Shown piece after piece: positions 12,865 through 25,263 of a stretch of DNA of 64,000 nucleotides. The DNA comes from Dasyornis broadbenti (taxonomy: Eukaryota; Chordata; Aves; Passeriformes; Dasyornithidae): the NCBI GenBank assembly GCA_013397935.1, contig VZRN01002991.1, forward strand, positions 528,051-592,050, written 5' to 3'. Both the position numbers and the translations under genes were made by a program. A model generated the notes under the pieces. It made no database searches and had not been told where the DNA came from. It saw nothing but the letters and a program-made list of their open reading frames with translations. The first letter of the stretch is position 1; each line of letters begins with the position of its first letter.

Positions 12865-15800
12865 GAACAGAAAGCAGCATTACAGCCAAATGGCAAAGTG
12901 TCTGCAAGTGCTTTGTTCCTGTGCAACACTGAGGAGCCAAGAAACGCACAACCTTGTAACAGCTGACATTGTAGAATAACTTAATGCTGCCAACGGGTCT
13001 TGAGAGAATGCAGAATTATATGTAAATATATCAAGTAAATGTTTTTAAGCGATAGGTCTTCACCTTGTGCAAACAAGTTGCAACAGCAGTATTTATCAAA
13101 AGGGTGGCTGATGCAAAGGAGTCAGATTAATTGTTTATGCAGAAGCATTCAGTCTGCATTGCAATGAGTGCAAGCACAGGAAAGAAATGTTTCTAGAAAC
13201 CACCTCCTTCACAGGAATGACTGGGAATGAAGTAAACATGGTGACAGCAATTTAAAGTATGATTTTAATACCTTCTGCCACTTTGCATTGGCTGTGTTCA
13301 TATGTATTGGGTATACTCAGAGCTGACATGAAGAAGTGAGAGTAATTGCTACTAAGCAGGTCAGAAATGTGACCACTTTGTAGATAAGCCTCACACAAGG
13401 AGGTACCAAACTGTGGAAAAACACACTCTTGCCTGAGGAGGCCTGGAAAGCCATCAACCCAGGGACAAAATTATTGTTTTGAGCTTGAAGGCAGCAGATA
13501 TTAATCTATTTCTGCTGTGTTACCTCATTTCTATTACTAAGGTCTCATACTGGGGCAGACAATGCTACCTGCAAGATGGGCAAGGATTCCAAGGACTGGC
13601 CCTCTTTGCTATTCCTGGCTATTCTTCAGAAGCTGCTTTTGGCCCCAAAATTTCCCAGGCAGGCAACCATTTCTGCTCGTGAGTAAATGGGGTGTGATGA
13701 TAATCAAAATATGAATAAAACACAAAGGGAGCAGATGGACCCAAGTGAGAGCCTGGATGTTGTGCTTTGGAGCCCTGCAGTGCTGCAGGATCAGCTCCAC
13801 AGGAGGGCTTTGCAACCTGGCCAGCTTGAGGGGAGATCCAGACTCAGCTGTGGCACCAGAATTCAGGGTTTATTTACCTGAGACATCTTCATTTATGAAA
13901 ACAGGAGTGAATGTCTACCCTGAAACCTTCTCTGAGACTTGAAACTGATGAAGCAACAGGCCTGTCAAGTGACTGCACTGCCACCATGCCGTGTGCCAGA
14001 CATCAACCAAGTTCTGACGGAGTTGCTTCTGTGATTCTGTGACTGCAGAACAGTGGTGAGACATCTTCCAGCCCTGTGTGCAGCTCCAGTATGGATCTTA
14101 GACACCAGAACCAGGCAGGGACAAATGAGACATCACCTTACCTTGGGGTTACAGCTGGTTGACACTGAAAGCTGGAAAACGAGTCTGATCAGCGTGACTG
14201 GCCCCCCAGGGCAGACAGAAATGTCCTGACCTCCCCATGTGTTATCCTGCTGCCCCCGGCTCTTTCCACATCAGAGGAAACTGGGGAAGGCAGCAGTGAT
14301 GTCATTTCTTCAACACTTTGCCACCTTCAGTGATTTACTTCTCTGATTCTCCATTTAACCCAGAGGAAAACAAAACTAATGACAGCATTCCTCACATTAA
14401 ATATCACTGGATGGCAAAGCTCACACCCAAATTGCTGTAAGTTGGGAGATGCAAATTTTAATCATCTTGGTGAAAACTTGAAGAGGACAAGGTCACTGTG
14501 CTTCATATTCACACCCTAAGCAAAACTGTCTCTTGATCCTGCAATTGGTTACACGTCAGTAGCTACACATAATGAGGGAAAAAGGTTCAAAAGCCTCATA
14601 AGATCATTAAGGGAACTGTTTTAAATGGATCATGTCACGGAAAAAGAAAATCAAAACTTATTCATAAGAAGTAAACAAAAAGTATTTTCCAACAAGGCCT
14701 TTAATTATGACAGCTACCATGACAAGGAAAATAAAAGAACATTGCCAATTAAAATCTAATTTCTTTACAGTATCTTAATACAGGGCCTCATTTTATAAAC
14801 CTGTTTAATAGCAAAGTAGTAGTGCCAATTCCATGTATTCTTATATGTTTCTAAAGGTAATCATATATACAAGCTTTTTCAAGAGTAGAATTTTAATTTA
14901 GCAAATACATGATAAAATTTAGTGCTGTCTCCACAGTACAAAGAGAAGAGTGTAATAATCTTTTACCTTCCACAGTCCACAATATTATGGCAAGCTTTAT
15001 ATAGGCTTTCAATTTCTTAAACCAAGTCACTATCAAAGTGCCTTTGTAGCAAAAAGGAATGGATTTGAAGAAAATACTGTAAGTGTCAATTTGCTTGAAG
15101 AAGAAATCATTGATAACAGCAATGCTGCCAACCAAAAATTACTCAACTCAGTCTCTATGCACAAAGACCTCCATCTAAAAATAAAGTCAGAAGCAAAGCA
15201 TAGGAGAAAGAATCACGTTTCATGTTATGCCAGTGCATGGCATATTTATCATCCATGGCAGGTGTTAAAGCATGGCTGAAACAATAGTTGAAAATATATC
15301 CCAATAAATTATCTCTACTGCATCACTGAGACAGAAATGAAAATAAAATAAAGAGATACAAAATTTAAAAAATTTGTGAGAAGTACATTAAAAATAAAAT
15401 AAAATCAGTGTTCTTTTTAATGTTCTTGCCCTGAGAAAATCTCCCAGTGGAGTCAATGAGTGATTATCTTGGGCAGGGAGTACTGAGCTGGCCTTAACAC
15501 ATTAAAAGATAAATCATATATAGCTGATGTAAGTCGAGGGGGAAAAGAATGTTACAGGAAATGTTTATCTTTTCCAAATCTTTCTTGAGGGCGGTCTTAA
15601 AAAAAGGTTGATGTGATTGAAGCATAATGTCATTACTTGCCAGGGGAAATACAGGATGTTAAGCGGCTGATTAACCTGCCTTCACAGTGCAATCATGTGG
15701 CCCTAAATTTGTATCATATTAACTTTTTATCCTCTGAAGTTCTCCACTGCAAACACACAGGTAAACGCAAAATGCTCAGCCACTGCAGGCAGAGGGTGAG

Positions 15801-18098
15801 AGGGAAGCTGTGGGACACATCCAAAGCCAGAGCCCAGCTGAACTTTCTGCAAATAAAAGGAGGGTCAGCTCCAAGAATTTAATTTTAGATCCATGCTTAG
15901 CTAAAGGTAATTGAGGGCAAATTATGGCCCCTTCAATCAGAGGAACTTCAGAGCAATACCGCTTTTGTCAGCGTTGCTTGGGCTTGCACTGAACTTCTTG
16001 ATGTGAAGAACAGAAGCTGATCTAAAACATGCACGTTTATAATCCACACACTATGAGCTGTGTGTATAATTCTATTCATGCTCCGGGATAGACCCACTGC
16101 TAAATAACCCCTTTTTTGCAGCCTCCCCCAGCTTTGTAGCTAACACTTTCCTTCGATTTACAAAACAAAGTTCTCACCCCTGGTTGTCAGGGCTTTTTCT
16201 ATTTGGGACTGGGGCAGCACTCCTGGAATGCAGCAGAGCACGCCTGGGTGCTGCACCTTCGCTCCATACAGGGAAGAGCTTCCCAGGAGCAGCACCCAAA
16301 CGTTTGAGGAGAGCCCGGCTGCTCCAGCACTAAGCACCGGAGGCAAATGTGTGCTTGCCAGCTCATGCCTCTTCAGACTGTAAGAACAGGATGTTCCAGA
16401 GCATCCATCATGAGATTCCCAACCTTGCTGACACCTCGGTGCCTCTTGGAACACCAGTGAACAGCATCATTACTCTTAAATTGGTTAATAAGGTCGCTCA
16501 CTCTCGGGTGACTCTGCAAAGGTGTGAGCTTACCCATCAGAGGGAGCCCATAACTTCTCCCAGTGTCTGTAGAAAATAACATTATGGCAAAATTATATCA
16601 AATTCTTGATTAAGAAATGTTAAGAATATAAGGTTCTAAATTCAAATGCTCCAAAACTGAGAAATAACAGAATTAGTGCTATCTTACTATTCATATCTGA
16701 TTTTTCCCACAGGATGCACTGTGAAATTAAGATCTGAAATTACACCTCTTGCACTTGTCCCGCCCCTCTCACTTGGCAGGAGGAGATGAGCTTAAAAGAC
16801 TCACTTCTTAGAGACATTTACAGGCTCTCAGCTGTCTCAGTGTTTCATACGTGTGACCTAGCTCTGTTACAACATCCACACGAGTTGAACTGGTGCCTTT
16901 GCCTCAGCAGCTGATGTGGAAGCCCTGAGCCCACAGCCAGTTTGGAGTGATGGATGAACAGACAAGAGATTTTGCAGGGGAAGGAAAAATGTGTGACGTA
17001 TTTGAAGACTATCACACAGGAAGACCACGGTTGTTGAGGCAGGTGACTCAGGCTGTGGAGCAAATTCAAGTTTTATTTTTCTTCTCCCAGTCTGCATGGC
17101 CATAACCACTCCAAGACAGCTGTCAGTGTCCCTACAGGCTTTCCTGACCTGTTGGACTTGCAGATTCTTATCACTCCTATTTGTAAACAGCTGCTTGGGC
17201 ACACCAGTGGGCCCTAATTAAGCCTTTTAAATTTCTTCATTGCAGAGTCCCTGAGATCTGCCATGGAGAGGATAACTTATAAACAAACCTGATCCTCTTC
17301 ATAGGGACATCCCAAACAGAACAGCAGGGCCAGAGGATGATTTGCTAATTATGTCCCCAGCCTGAAAGATGGTGGCTCTGGTTCAGTTTTCCTTCTTCAT
17401 TACAGTTTTCTGCATGATTTGTGGCAAATCACCAAAGCCATCTCCTGCCAAAGGATGCAAGTGCAAGAGAAGAACAAAATGCAGGCCTTGGGGTACAGAG
17501 ATGTGACTCCTCAGGCCACATATTTTTCACCCCTTTTTTTTTTTTTTGCACCCTTGTTTTCAGCAGTAAGAAATCTTCAGTGTTTTTAGCCTCAGCACCA
17601 CTACCACCCTCTGAGGGTTCAGTGCCCAGCTCTAATTACACCAAAACATGAGAGGCCTTGCCTTTAACACTGAGCATTCAGCTCTTGCAGCTTTAAGGCA
17701 TCAAATATGATCACCACGGAATGAGAGAACTGAGATCCTGCCTCCTGCCTTTACCAGCCCTGTGCTTTGTGTGCTCTCTGCAGTGCTGGAAAAGCTTTAG
17801 CTGCCAAGTGGAGTGTCCTTGTGCATCTTCCTGGGAAGCAGATGGTTTGGACCCCAAAACAGTCATGCAGAACAGGACAGAGAACCTGAATTCCTTACAG
17901 CTTGGCCAAGGCCTCTGATCACTAACGTGCTTTTTATCCTACTCACGTTCCCCTTTCCCTTCATTAAAATTAAATTTTAAAAGGGCCAATGTAACTACCA
18001 TTTTCAAAAGGAACTACAGAATCATCTTAATTAGAGAAGAGAGTCTAGCTCCATTATTATTTTGGGTATTTGTGTAATTATACACAAAATAGTGATAT

Positions 18099-18111
18099 AC
18101 ACACACACACA
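18099..18111 (+). repeat. (AC)n microsatellite, short
   Basis: Six and a half AC units. Just upstream (18069-18088) lies a small palindrome with arms TTTGTGTA and TACACAAA. Confidence 0.8.
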
Positions 18112-21100
18112 TTATTTTGGCCAAATCAATCACAATACCAGCTTCAATATCTCATGCTGTCCTTAGATTAGTTTCCATCAATGAATAATCTGCAGTGTAT
18201 TGCAAAAACACTTTTTCACATACGCCAGCGAAGGTAAGAAAACTCAATAACCACAAAGTGTGTGGTGCCAATCAAATATTTTTAAAGTGAATCTAGAGAA
18301 ACAAAAGTGGTGTAATTTTAAAATTTAAGTGCTACGGGGTGCATTTATGTCACTTGATTATCAAACCCTTTATTCCATTTGCTGTAACAAAGGTTCCAGA
18401 ATTGGAGTGCACCCATGGGAAGAGCATTTACAAGATTCATTTGGAGATGTATCAACAGTTGAGGTCCACGAGGTACAGCAGAACATTGTAGAACATTCAC
18501 AGTTCATAAACCCTAATATAACAACTGCCAAGCCCTAGAATATCTTGCTTTCTGAAGAACAATTCACTCCTTTATACATCAAACAGCAATTTTCCTAACT
18601 GCGGTAATTTTATATGTGCTGATAAATTCAGGTGGAAATTAGCCCTACAGCTTCTCAGGAAATGTAATGCAAAGAAACTCCCTAAACTTACTGCACCTTT
18701 TTCAATATTCATGTATTATTTAAATACTTAACTGTAATTGCATTTCTTTGGAAAAACTGAGTACCTGTGCTCTTGACACTGGCACAAGTCGTTCTCTCCC
18801 AGGATTAGTCTCAGTGTGGTTTGCAGGATTTACCATGACTACTTCTAATCACTGGTTGAAAAATTGACAGGCAAGGTATTTTTCCCAAGAAAAGTACTTT
18901 GTAGGGCTTAGGAAATAGATATTTTGGTAATCGAATTCAGAAAGGGAATGCTCATACGTGTAAAGAAAGGTCATTGTTGGCTGAAGTGTGACAGATCTAG
19001 TCCGTATTAATTTATACTGGCTTGATGAAAATCCATGACTTCCCTGAATTTTGGACTGACTCCTGACAATTGCAGATCCCAGCCAAATATAACAAGCTTT
19101 TACTACGGTGACTTCCAGCTTGACCCATTTGGGATAATAAGCTTCACAAAAAGCTGGAGTGTAAAACTTAGGAGTTCTTCCCGACTTAAACGGCTCCAAG
19201 GAACCAGACTGGTTGCAGTCTGAACTCTGGTTTGCACAAGCCTTTTTTTGACATTTTGCAATATCAAAACAAATCCTCAGTTTTTAAATTACTATACCTT
19301 AACTGCCCTAAGACTTCCTTAGGAAAAAAAAAAAATTAGTCCATCAAACCAAATTTAGATAAAGTCCATTTCAGAAGGAGACAACTTTGCACTGGACTCT
19401 AGTGATTAAGGAAGCACCCAAGAGCTGGATTAGGTATCTTAAGTTTCATATTCTTTGTTTTGTTTCCCACTTATCCACTGGGATGAATAACAGAAATAAT
19501 TTTAAAATGCTAGATTTTTAAAAAATCTCTCAAAAATGGTTACATTTACTAAATTCTTTTTTTGTTTTTTTACTTAAAATTACGATATATTCACACAAGT
19601 TTTCTCTAAACTTTAAAGAAAGTTAAGCTATTAAATTATTTGAAGTCCTGGCTAAATATCTGTGTCACTTTGTCCAAGTCTAATTCATATTTTGACAACA
19701 CTATACTTTTCTATTGTATAAAAGTACCTTCCTTTTGCCTCAGTTTATTCCACTAGTTCTGATTAGTAACTAGCTCATCCATAGTTGTGTAAAAAATCAA
19801 ACAGGAATTGAAAAATGGAAGAGATATTATTTTCTTCTTTCTGTCTGTGTATAACAATACAGTGTAAGAGGGAGAGATTTGTCATCTCTAAAATTATGGC
19901 AGATAAGGATGAATGTAAGTAAATTGATTCCATTTTCTAATTAAATACAATATTCCCTTTGTTTAATAATTGAATTTAGATGAATTTCTATTGTTTTCTT
20001 ATATATCTAGCCTACTCAGGATAATTTATTTCAGTAGCATCAAGATTAATTCCTAGATTTTCTATCCACTGGAATTATAATTTATACACAAATGAGGATA
20101 AAAACATAATCCAGCCCATAATAAATGCAAATAGAAACAAATCTATACAAGAGTCTAAATAATAAATACAAGATAAAGTGTGCCCTATATGTAAAGAAGT
20201 TCTAACAGCCTTAAAGGTGTTCTTCTTGTTTATTGGTATTATTTAAATTACTTTTCTATTATTTTGATTTAAATCAACTCAACATGGCTTGGTCTTTCCA
20301 GGCTGCATTGTAAGCCTCTAACAGCACATCTCCATGCTTAGCAGATTGGGCTGGAGGAACCTTGGTGCTCCCGGTGCGCTAAACTCACCATTTCGCTTCT
20401 GTTCCTGCTGCAGGATTCTCCATTTTCCCCTCCTGAACCTCATTATCATACCTTATCTAGGTATCTGCTATAATTATCATACCTTAACTAGGTCATTCAC
20501 ACTTTATTAACGAGCACTGCTACATCGAATTTGGGGTTTGGTTCAAAAGAGTACAATAACAATATTTTCATATCAATTCTAGATGACAATGATTTTTGAC
20601 AGTCCAAGGGATGCATTGCTTATCTTACACTACATCCGGAGCTTTATGGGACACCAGAATATGATTGCCCAACTCACCTCCTGAATTCACTCATTCACTT
20701 GTGTTCAAAGAGACTTTAGTTCTGACAGCCCAGCTCCCTTAACCTCACAACATTTTAAATTATTTCCCAAAGTCTAGATTATTACAATTACATAATTTGT
20801 TATCATTTTTAACTCTTTAATATCAGTAGGTAAATCAATAAATTGAATATTCCATGTTGTATTCTACAACTAAATCTATTTGTAGGCCCTAGGTCCTCCT
20901 TTATTGTCAATGAGAACTTTATTTGACAGTATATTTAGATTAAGTTTTATCCTTTATACAAGCTTTCCCTTTCTAATATGAACCTTGGAGAAGACAGAAT
21001 CATACCATATATTATTTTTTATAAAGCTTGTTGTTGTCCTTACTGCCACAGTAACAATTTTGCTGCTAATATTGATTATTTTTATGAGAATAAAAACATA

Positions 21101-21381
21101 AAACTCAGTATCACCTGGTCTTAGAGTCCACATTAACTTTTATTGACGTTTGCTCTTAGATTTCCAGAAGTAGTAATCACTTTTAACCTCAGCATAGAGC
21201 CAATGCTTGCTTTTACACATCTCTGGGAAGTTCTGCAAAGTCAGTTTGAGTTGAGTTCATTACTGAGTTCATTATTGTCAGCTGACTGGAAGATGACCCC
21301 GTTCCATTCCCACTACTGACAAACCTAGTCCTGTTAACATAAATAGGTCATTGTAAAAGTATAATGGATTGCAAGGGGCTC

Positions 21382-21644
21382 TTGTTTGGTTGGTTTTGTG
21401 GGGTTTTTTGGTTTGTGGTTTTTTTGGTTTTGTTTTGGGTTTTGTGTTTTTGTTTGGTTTTTTTTTTTTTTTTTGGTGGGGTTTTCTTGCGGTTTTGGGG
21501 TTTTTTTTGTTGTTGTTTTGGTTGTTTGGTGTTTTCTGGGGTTTTTTGTTGTCATTGGGTTTTGTTTGGTTGGTTTTTCTTTTTTTGTTTGTTGTTGTTG
21601 TTGTTGGGCTTTTGTTTGGTTGGTTTCTTTATTTCTTTGTTTTT
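21382..21644 (+). repeat. Long G/T-only low-complexity tract
   Basis: About 260 bases made almost entirely of G and T on the plus strand, built from TTTGG, TTGTTTTG, GGGG and (TTG)n variants with only a few C and A. The lack of A keeps all three forward frames open, creating overlapping false open frames of about 94-143 codons rich in Phe, Trp, Gly and Val. A CR1 tail follows 130 bp downstream. Confidence 0.9.
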
Positions 21645-21773
21645 ACATCTTAAAAAATGTTACCCCGTGCTGTTCTGCGTTCTGAGACACAAAAACATGA
21701 GAGCTGGTTATGTTCCTGTGAAGAAACTATTTCATTACCACAGATTTCCTGGAAAGGTGATTTTGCCTGAAGG

Positions 21774-21836
21774 TATGGGAAGCTGGACTAGATGATCCAA
21801 TCTGAGGTCCCTTCCAACCTGAATTATTCTACGACA
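21774..21836 (+). mobile_element. CR1 LINE, short 3' tail
   Basis: About 60 bp matching the CR1 terminus: GGACTAGATGATCC, GAGGTCCCTTCCAACC and ATTATTCTACGAC, a degraded form of the ATTCTATGATTCTATGA end. Severely 5'-truncated. It lies just downstream of the long G/T-only tract at 21382-21644, possibly by coincidence. Confidence 0.85.
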
Positions 21837-24784
21837 GACGTCCCATCCCAGTGAGTCATTAGGCATTTTTAGAAGTGACTGGGAATTTCTTTCCCCCAAG
21901 TGCTTTGGTCATGAAGAAATAATTCAGCTCTCTTGGTTAGACTTGCTAATGGCCTTATTGCACAAACTGTTTCTTCTACAGTGGACACGGAGAGATGCTT
22001 AAATACAACTTCTCCTCCTCTCTAGGGCTGTGTCATTATCTTCTCAGTGGCAGCTTTTCCTAATGCCTCACCAGACGGTGACTCCACACGGAGACACAGG
22101 GAGAAGAGGAAAGTGCTTTTGACGTGGCAGATCCTGAAGGGGAAGGAGAAGCTGCAGATGCAGGAACAGCTTAAACCAGGAGCCCACCTGCAAGCCGTGG
22201 AAGGCACAGGAGATGTCTCGGGGGCTAAACAACATCCAAAGATGAGAGAAGATCCTGGAGGGTGCCAGAAGGAGTCAGGGTTTGAATTTGCTTCCTTTGT
22301 CAATGATTCAAAGGAATTTCAGTAATATTTACAATTACGGTCTCCTTGCATAAGAAAAGGCATTTGGCTCAGTAGAACTCTTGCAGAATTAACTGGACAG
22401 CAAATTCTCACGCACTCAGTTGATTACACAGATGCACAAGACTTTTCCTTCCAGGTACCTCAGCCCTGCTTAGTACGAAGTACCACTGTCAAAAACACTT
22501 GGACAATTCCCTCAGTAAATTTGTCAGTTTTGAAACTCAGTTTCTGGGCTGTTTGAAAGAGAAATGCTCTGCAAAAGTAACACGTGGGTTTTTTTCTCCT
22601 CATATTTAAGGTATTTACAATAATTTACTATTTGTTCAAATGGCAAAAATCCCTTTTAATTACATACATTTTCCAAAAACCTTCATAGCTACACTGGTTT
22701 TATGAGTCATTTGCTAGAAAAGATTGAGGTTTTTAAGAGGATCCAGCTGAAACTTGCCCTGAGCACTGAATAAATTCTTCAGTAAGTACTTGTGTCTGAG
22801 TGATTGAAAAAAATACCCATTAGTTTTGTTTATCAATGCAAAAACTTGTTTAAACATATTCAGAACTGTGTTTCTGCTTTCATGGAACACAATCTCTCTG
22901 TTTCTCCTACTAAGGACGCTTTCATACAAATGATCAGAATTATGAAACCTTACACCTCAGATTCACAGCGAATTGGAGAAAATGGAACGGTGATAAGTTT
23001 TGATGTTTTCTGAAGTAGGAAGACGACAACATCTCTGCAGTGTTTTGGCTTGGGGATAGGCACTTTCAAAGCATAGCACATTATGTTCTTTCACCCAGAA
23101 AAAAAGGAAGTGAAATAGACTTTTTTGGCAAAATAATAGCTATCCTAACTTCCACACAAATCATCCAAGTAAACCGAGTCTGATCTCTTCATTCCCAGCC
23201 TTTCTGGGAGTCACCACTTGGCACCACTGTGTGCTCGTGCTTTCCAATTATCTGAAGGAAAAGATAAATTAAAAATGAGGGAAAGTTAAGGTCTTCTTTT
23301 AAGATCTTCTAAAGAAACACCTAGCTGTGATGGTGCTTAGTTTAAATATTAAGAACACAAACAATAAAATCTGCTCTGCTTTCGTGGGTCACCTGATGTG
23401 CCTCAGCTGATTTATTTCTGGATCCAGAGGAGTTGTCCGAATGATCTGCCTGTGCAAACCAATGAAATGCAACAAGGTGCAAAATGCCTCCCCAGCCTGG
23501 TGCTGGGTTTGCTGCCCTCACTAAAATGCACTTAGTAAACATTCCTGGGATTTTTTCTTTGGAGTTACTCACAGCAAAAGGAAAATTGTTATTCCAGATT
23601 ACATTGTACTCTCCCAAGATAAAGGGAGAAACAAAAGAGAACCCCTCCTGAAATTCCTCTGGTATTTTTACCCAGGCAACCTCCCAGGTCCCATTGGAGA
23701 CTCGAGGCTGTAACTCAACACATGATTTTGCATAATTGGACCCATCTTAAATTGCAGTCTCCTAGTGCTGCTAACCCCGGAGTCTGACCTTGGCTTTAAT
23801 TTTTAAAAGTTTACTTTGCTGAGGCTTCTCCTTCTCAGCTTCAGTGATACTCAAAACAACGACAGAGCAGCTAATAACTACAAAGTGGGCAAACAACAGA
23901 GCAATCATCAAACTTTTTTTGTACTCAGATAGCATTTTAGACACCAGTGATATTAGGAACAGAGCAGGATTTAAATGTGCTTTGACATGGGAGATGATAC
24001 TGGCAAAGATAAATGTTTTAAATCAAACTCTGTTTAAGATAAGCACAGCATACAAAGTAGCTACTTGACTCCTGATTTAAAAGTGCAGTTATTCAGATAC
24101 ATACTTAAATATACAGAACTGTATCTGGAAAATAATTCCAATGAGCTATATTATATGAGTAATGAAAATACAACACGCTTGGGCTGAATGCCATTTTATT
24201 TACCATTATTCTTCAACTAATTTTTACAACTTGCCAAAGTTCATGCTCTGTACTTACTTGAAGCCAAATACAGGTACAGGTGCACCAACGTGTAAAAGTA
24301 TTATCAAATAGCTGAAGGAAAATCTTATATTCACAACTGAAGCTGTGGCAAATCAACAGCTTTGACTGCTTAGCTGTGTGCCAGAAGAGGAAAAAGCAAC
24401 AGATTCTATTGCCAGCTCACAAAAATCCTGGGCTACAAACGTTGTATTTTTTGCAACTTTAATATCAGACAAGTCAAAATATTTCATTCCCAAGGAACAG
24501 GATTTATACTTGGCCCTAAATATTCCTCTTCATCAGCAAAGCTAATTGCTGCTTTGAAAATAGGTGGGATAAGGGTCCACTCCCCTGGATCTAACATAAT
24601 CATTAAAACAGGGACAAAGTGGGAATAACTGTTAATACTGGGATTTAGTAGCCTTTTAAGATCTTTTTGACCTGGTATAAAGCCAAATTTGTGCACTAAT
24701 GCCAAAGTTTGAAAAAAATAATTACACTTATAAGAATTCCACAACTTTATACTTAGTAAGGGTCTGGAGACAAAAAAAAAAAAA

Positions 24785-24821
24785 NNNNNNNNNNNNNNNN
24801 NNNNNNNNNNNNNNNNNNNNN
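24785..24821. other. Assembly gap (37 N)
   Basis: A run of 37 undetermined bases, preceded by A13 (24772-24784) and followed by four AAG units (24822-24833). The flanks suggest a purine-rich simple repeat that was not resolved, so true length is unknown. The N run also translates as X in a spurious minus-strand open frame. Confidence 0.98.
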
Positions 24822-25060
24822 AAGAAGAAGAAGTTTTGCACAGAACTGAGCCTCCTGAGTTTTGCTGCTCATGAGTAGTGGTCTGATAAAAAGAGATTCA
24901 TGTTTTTTAGCAGATATGCTCCCAGCTTTTCTCACAGGAAGCAACAGGCAGTGTAAACTCCAGGGCCACATCAAAATAAACACATTTTATACCTGTGGGA
25001 AGCAGGGAGGTTCAGTGTTCCAATAGTCTAAGTAAATAATATCCAGTAGTTGAGAGAGTT

Positions 25061-25263
25061 GGCAGATTGGGTATTAGGAAGAAATTCTTCCCTGTGAGTG
25101 TGGTGAGGCTCTGGCACAGGGTGCCCAGAGAAGCTGTGGCTGCCCCTGGATCCCTGGCAGTGTCCAAGGTTGGACAGGGCTTGGAGCAGCCTGGTCTAAA
25201 GAAGGCTGGAAGCAGATGGTCTTTGAGGTCCCTTCCAACCCAAACCATCCTGTGTTTCTGTAA
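25061..25263 (+). mobile_element. CR1 LINE, 3' end (truncated)
   Basis: About 200 bp closely matching the 3' untranslated end of avian CR1: GGAAGAAATTCTTCCCTGTG, then GAGGCTCTGGCACAGGGTGC, CCAGAGAAGCTGTGGCTGCC, TTGGAGCAGCCTGGTC, and the hallmark GAGGTCCCTTCCAACCCAAA near the end. It lacks the usual CCTGCCCATGGCAGGGGG block between the last two segments, so it carries an internal deletion or belongs to a subfamily without it. It is 5'-truncated like nearly all CR1 copies and has no coding remnant. Its good preservation suggests a relatively recent insertion compared with the other copies here. Open frames across it on both strands are artefacts. Confidence 0.95.

Larger units (their letters stand above)
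8641..21381. other. Gene-free DNA
   Basis: Unique, mostly AT-rich sequence with simple repeats at 12817-12864 and 18099-18111. The stretch about 11560-12250 is rich in homeodomain-type AT motifs (TTAATTACC, CCAATTAAG) and looks constrained, but this cannot be tested here. The 13380-14170 segment is more GC-balanced; it may be an old insertion but matches no element I know. No genes supported. Confidence 0.65.

Noticed and set aside
13380..14170. GC-balanced segment ending near a CTGTGATTCTGTGAC stretch, possible old retroelement
   Set aside because: The tail resembles CR1 termini but no body, LTR pair or coding motif was found, so no element is claimed.
21364..21795. Three overlapping forward open frames of 94-143 codons rich in Phe, Trp, Gly and Val
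   Set aside because: They exist only because the G/T-only tract contains no stop codons. Composition is not protein-like and all three frames are open at once.
22022..22325. Two opposed open frames of about 92 codons, with a CTCTCTAG acceptor-like site just upstream
   Set aside because: No family match, no donor with compatible phase, and both strands open equally. Treated as chance.
24753..24983. Minus-strand open frame containing undetermined residues
   Set aside because: It runs through the assembly gap and poly-A/GAA repeats.
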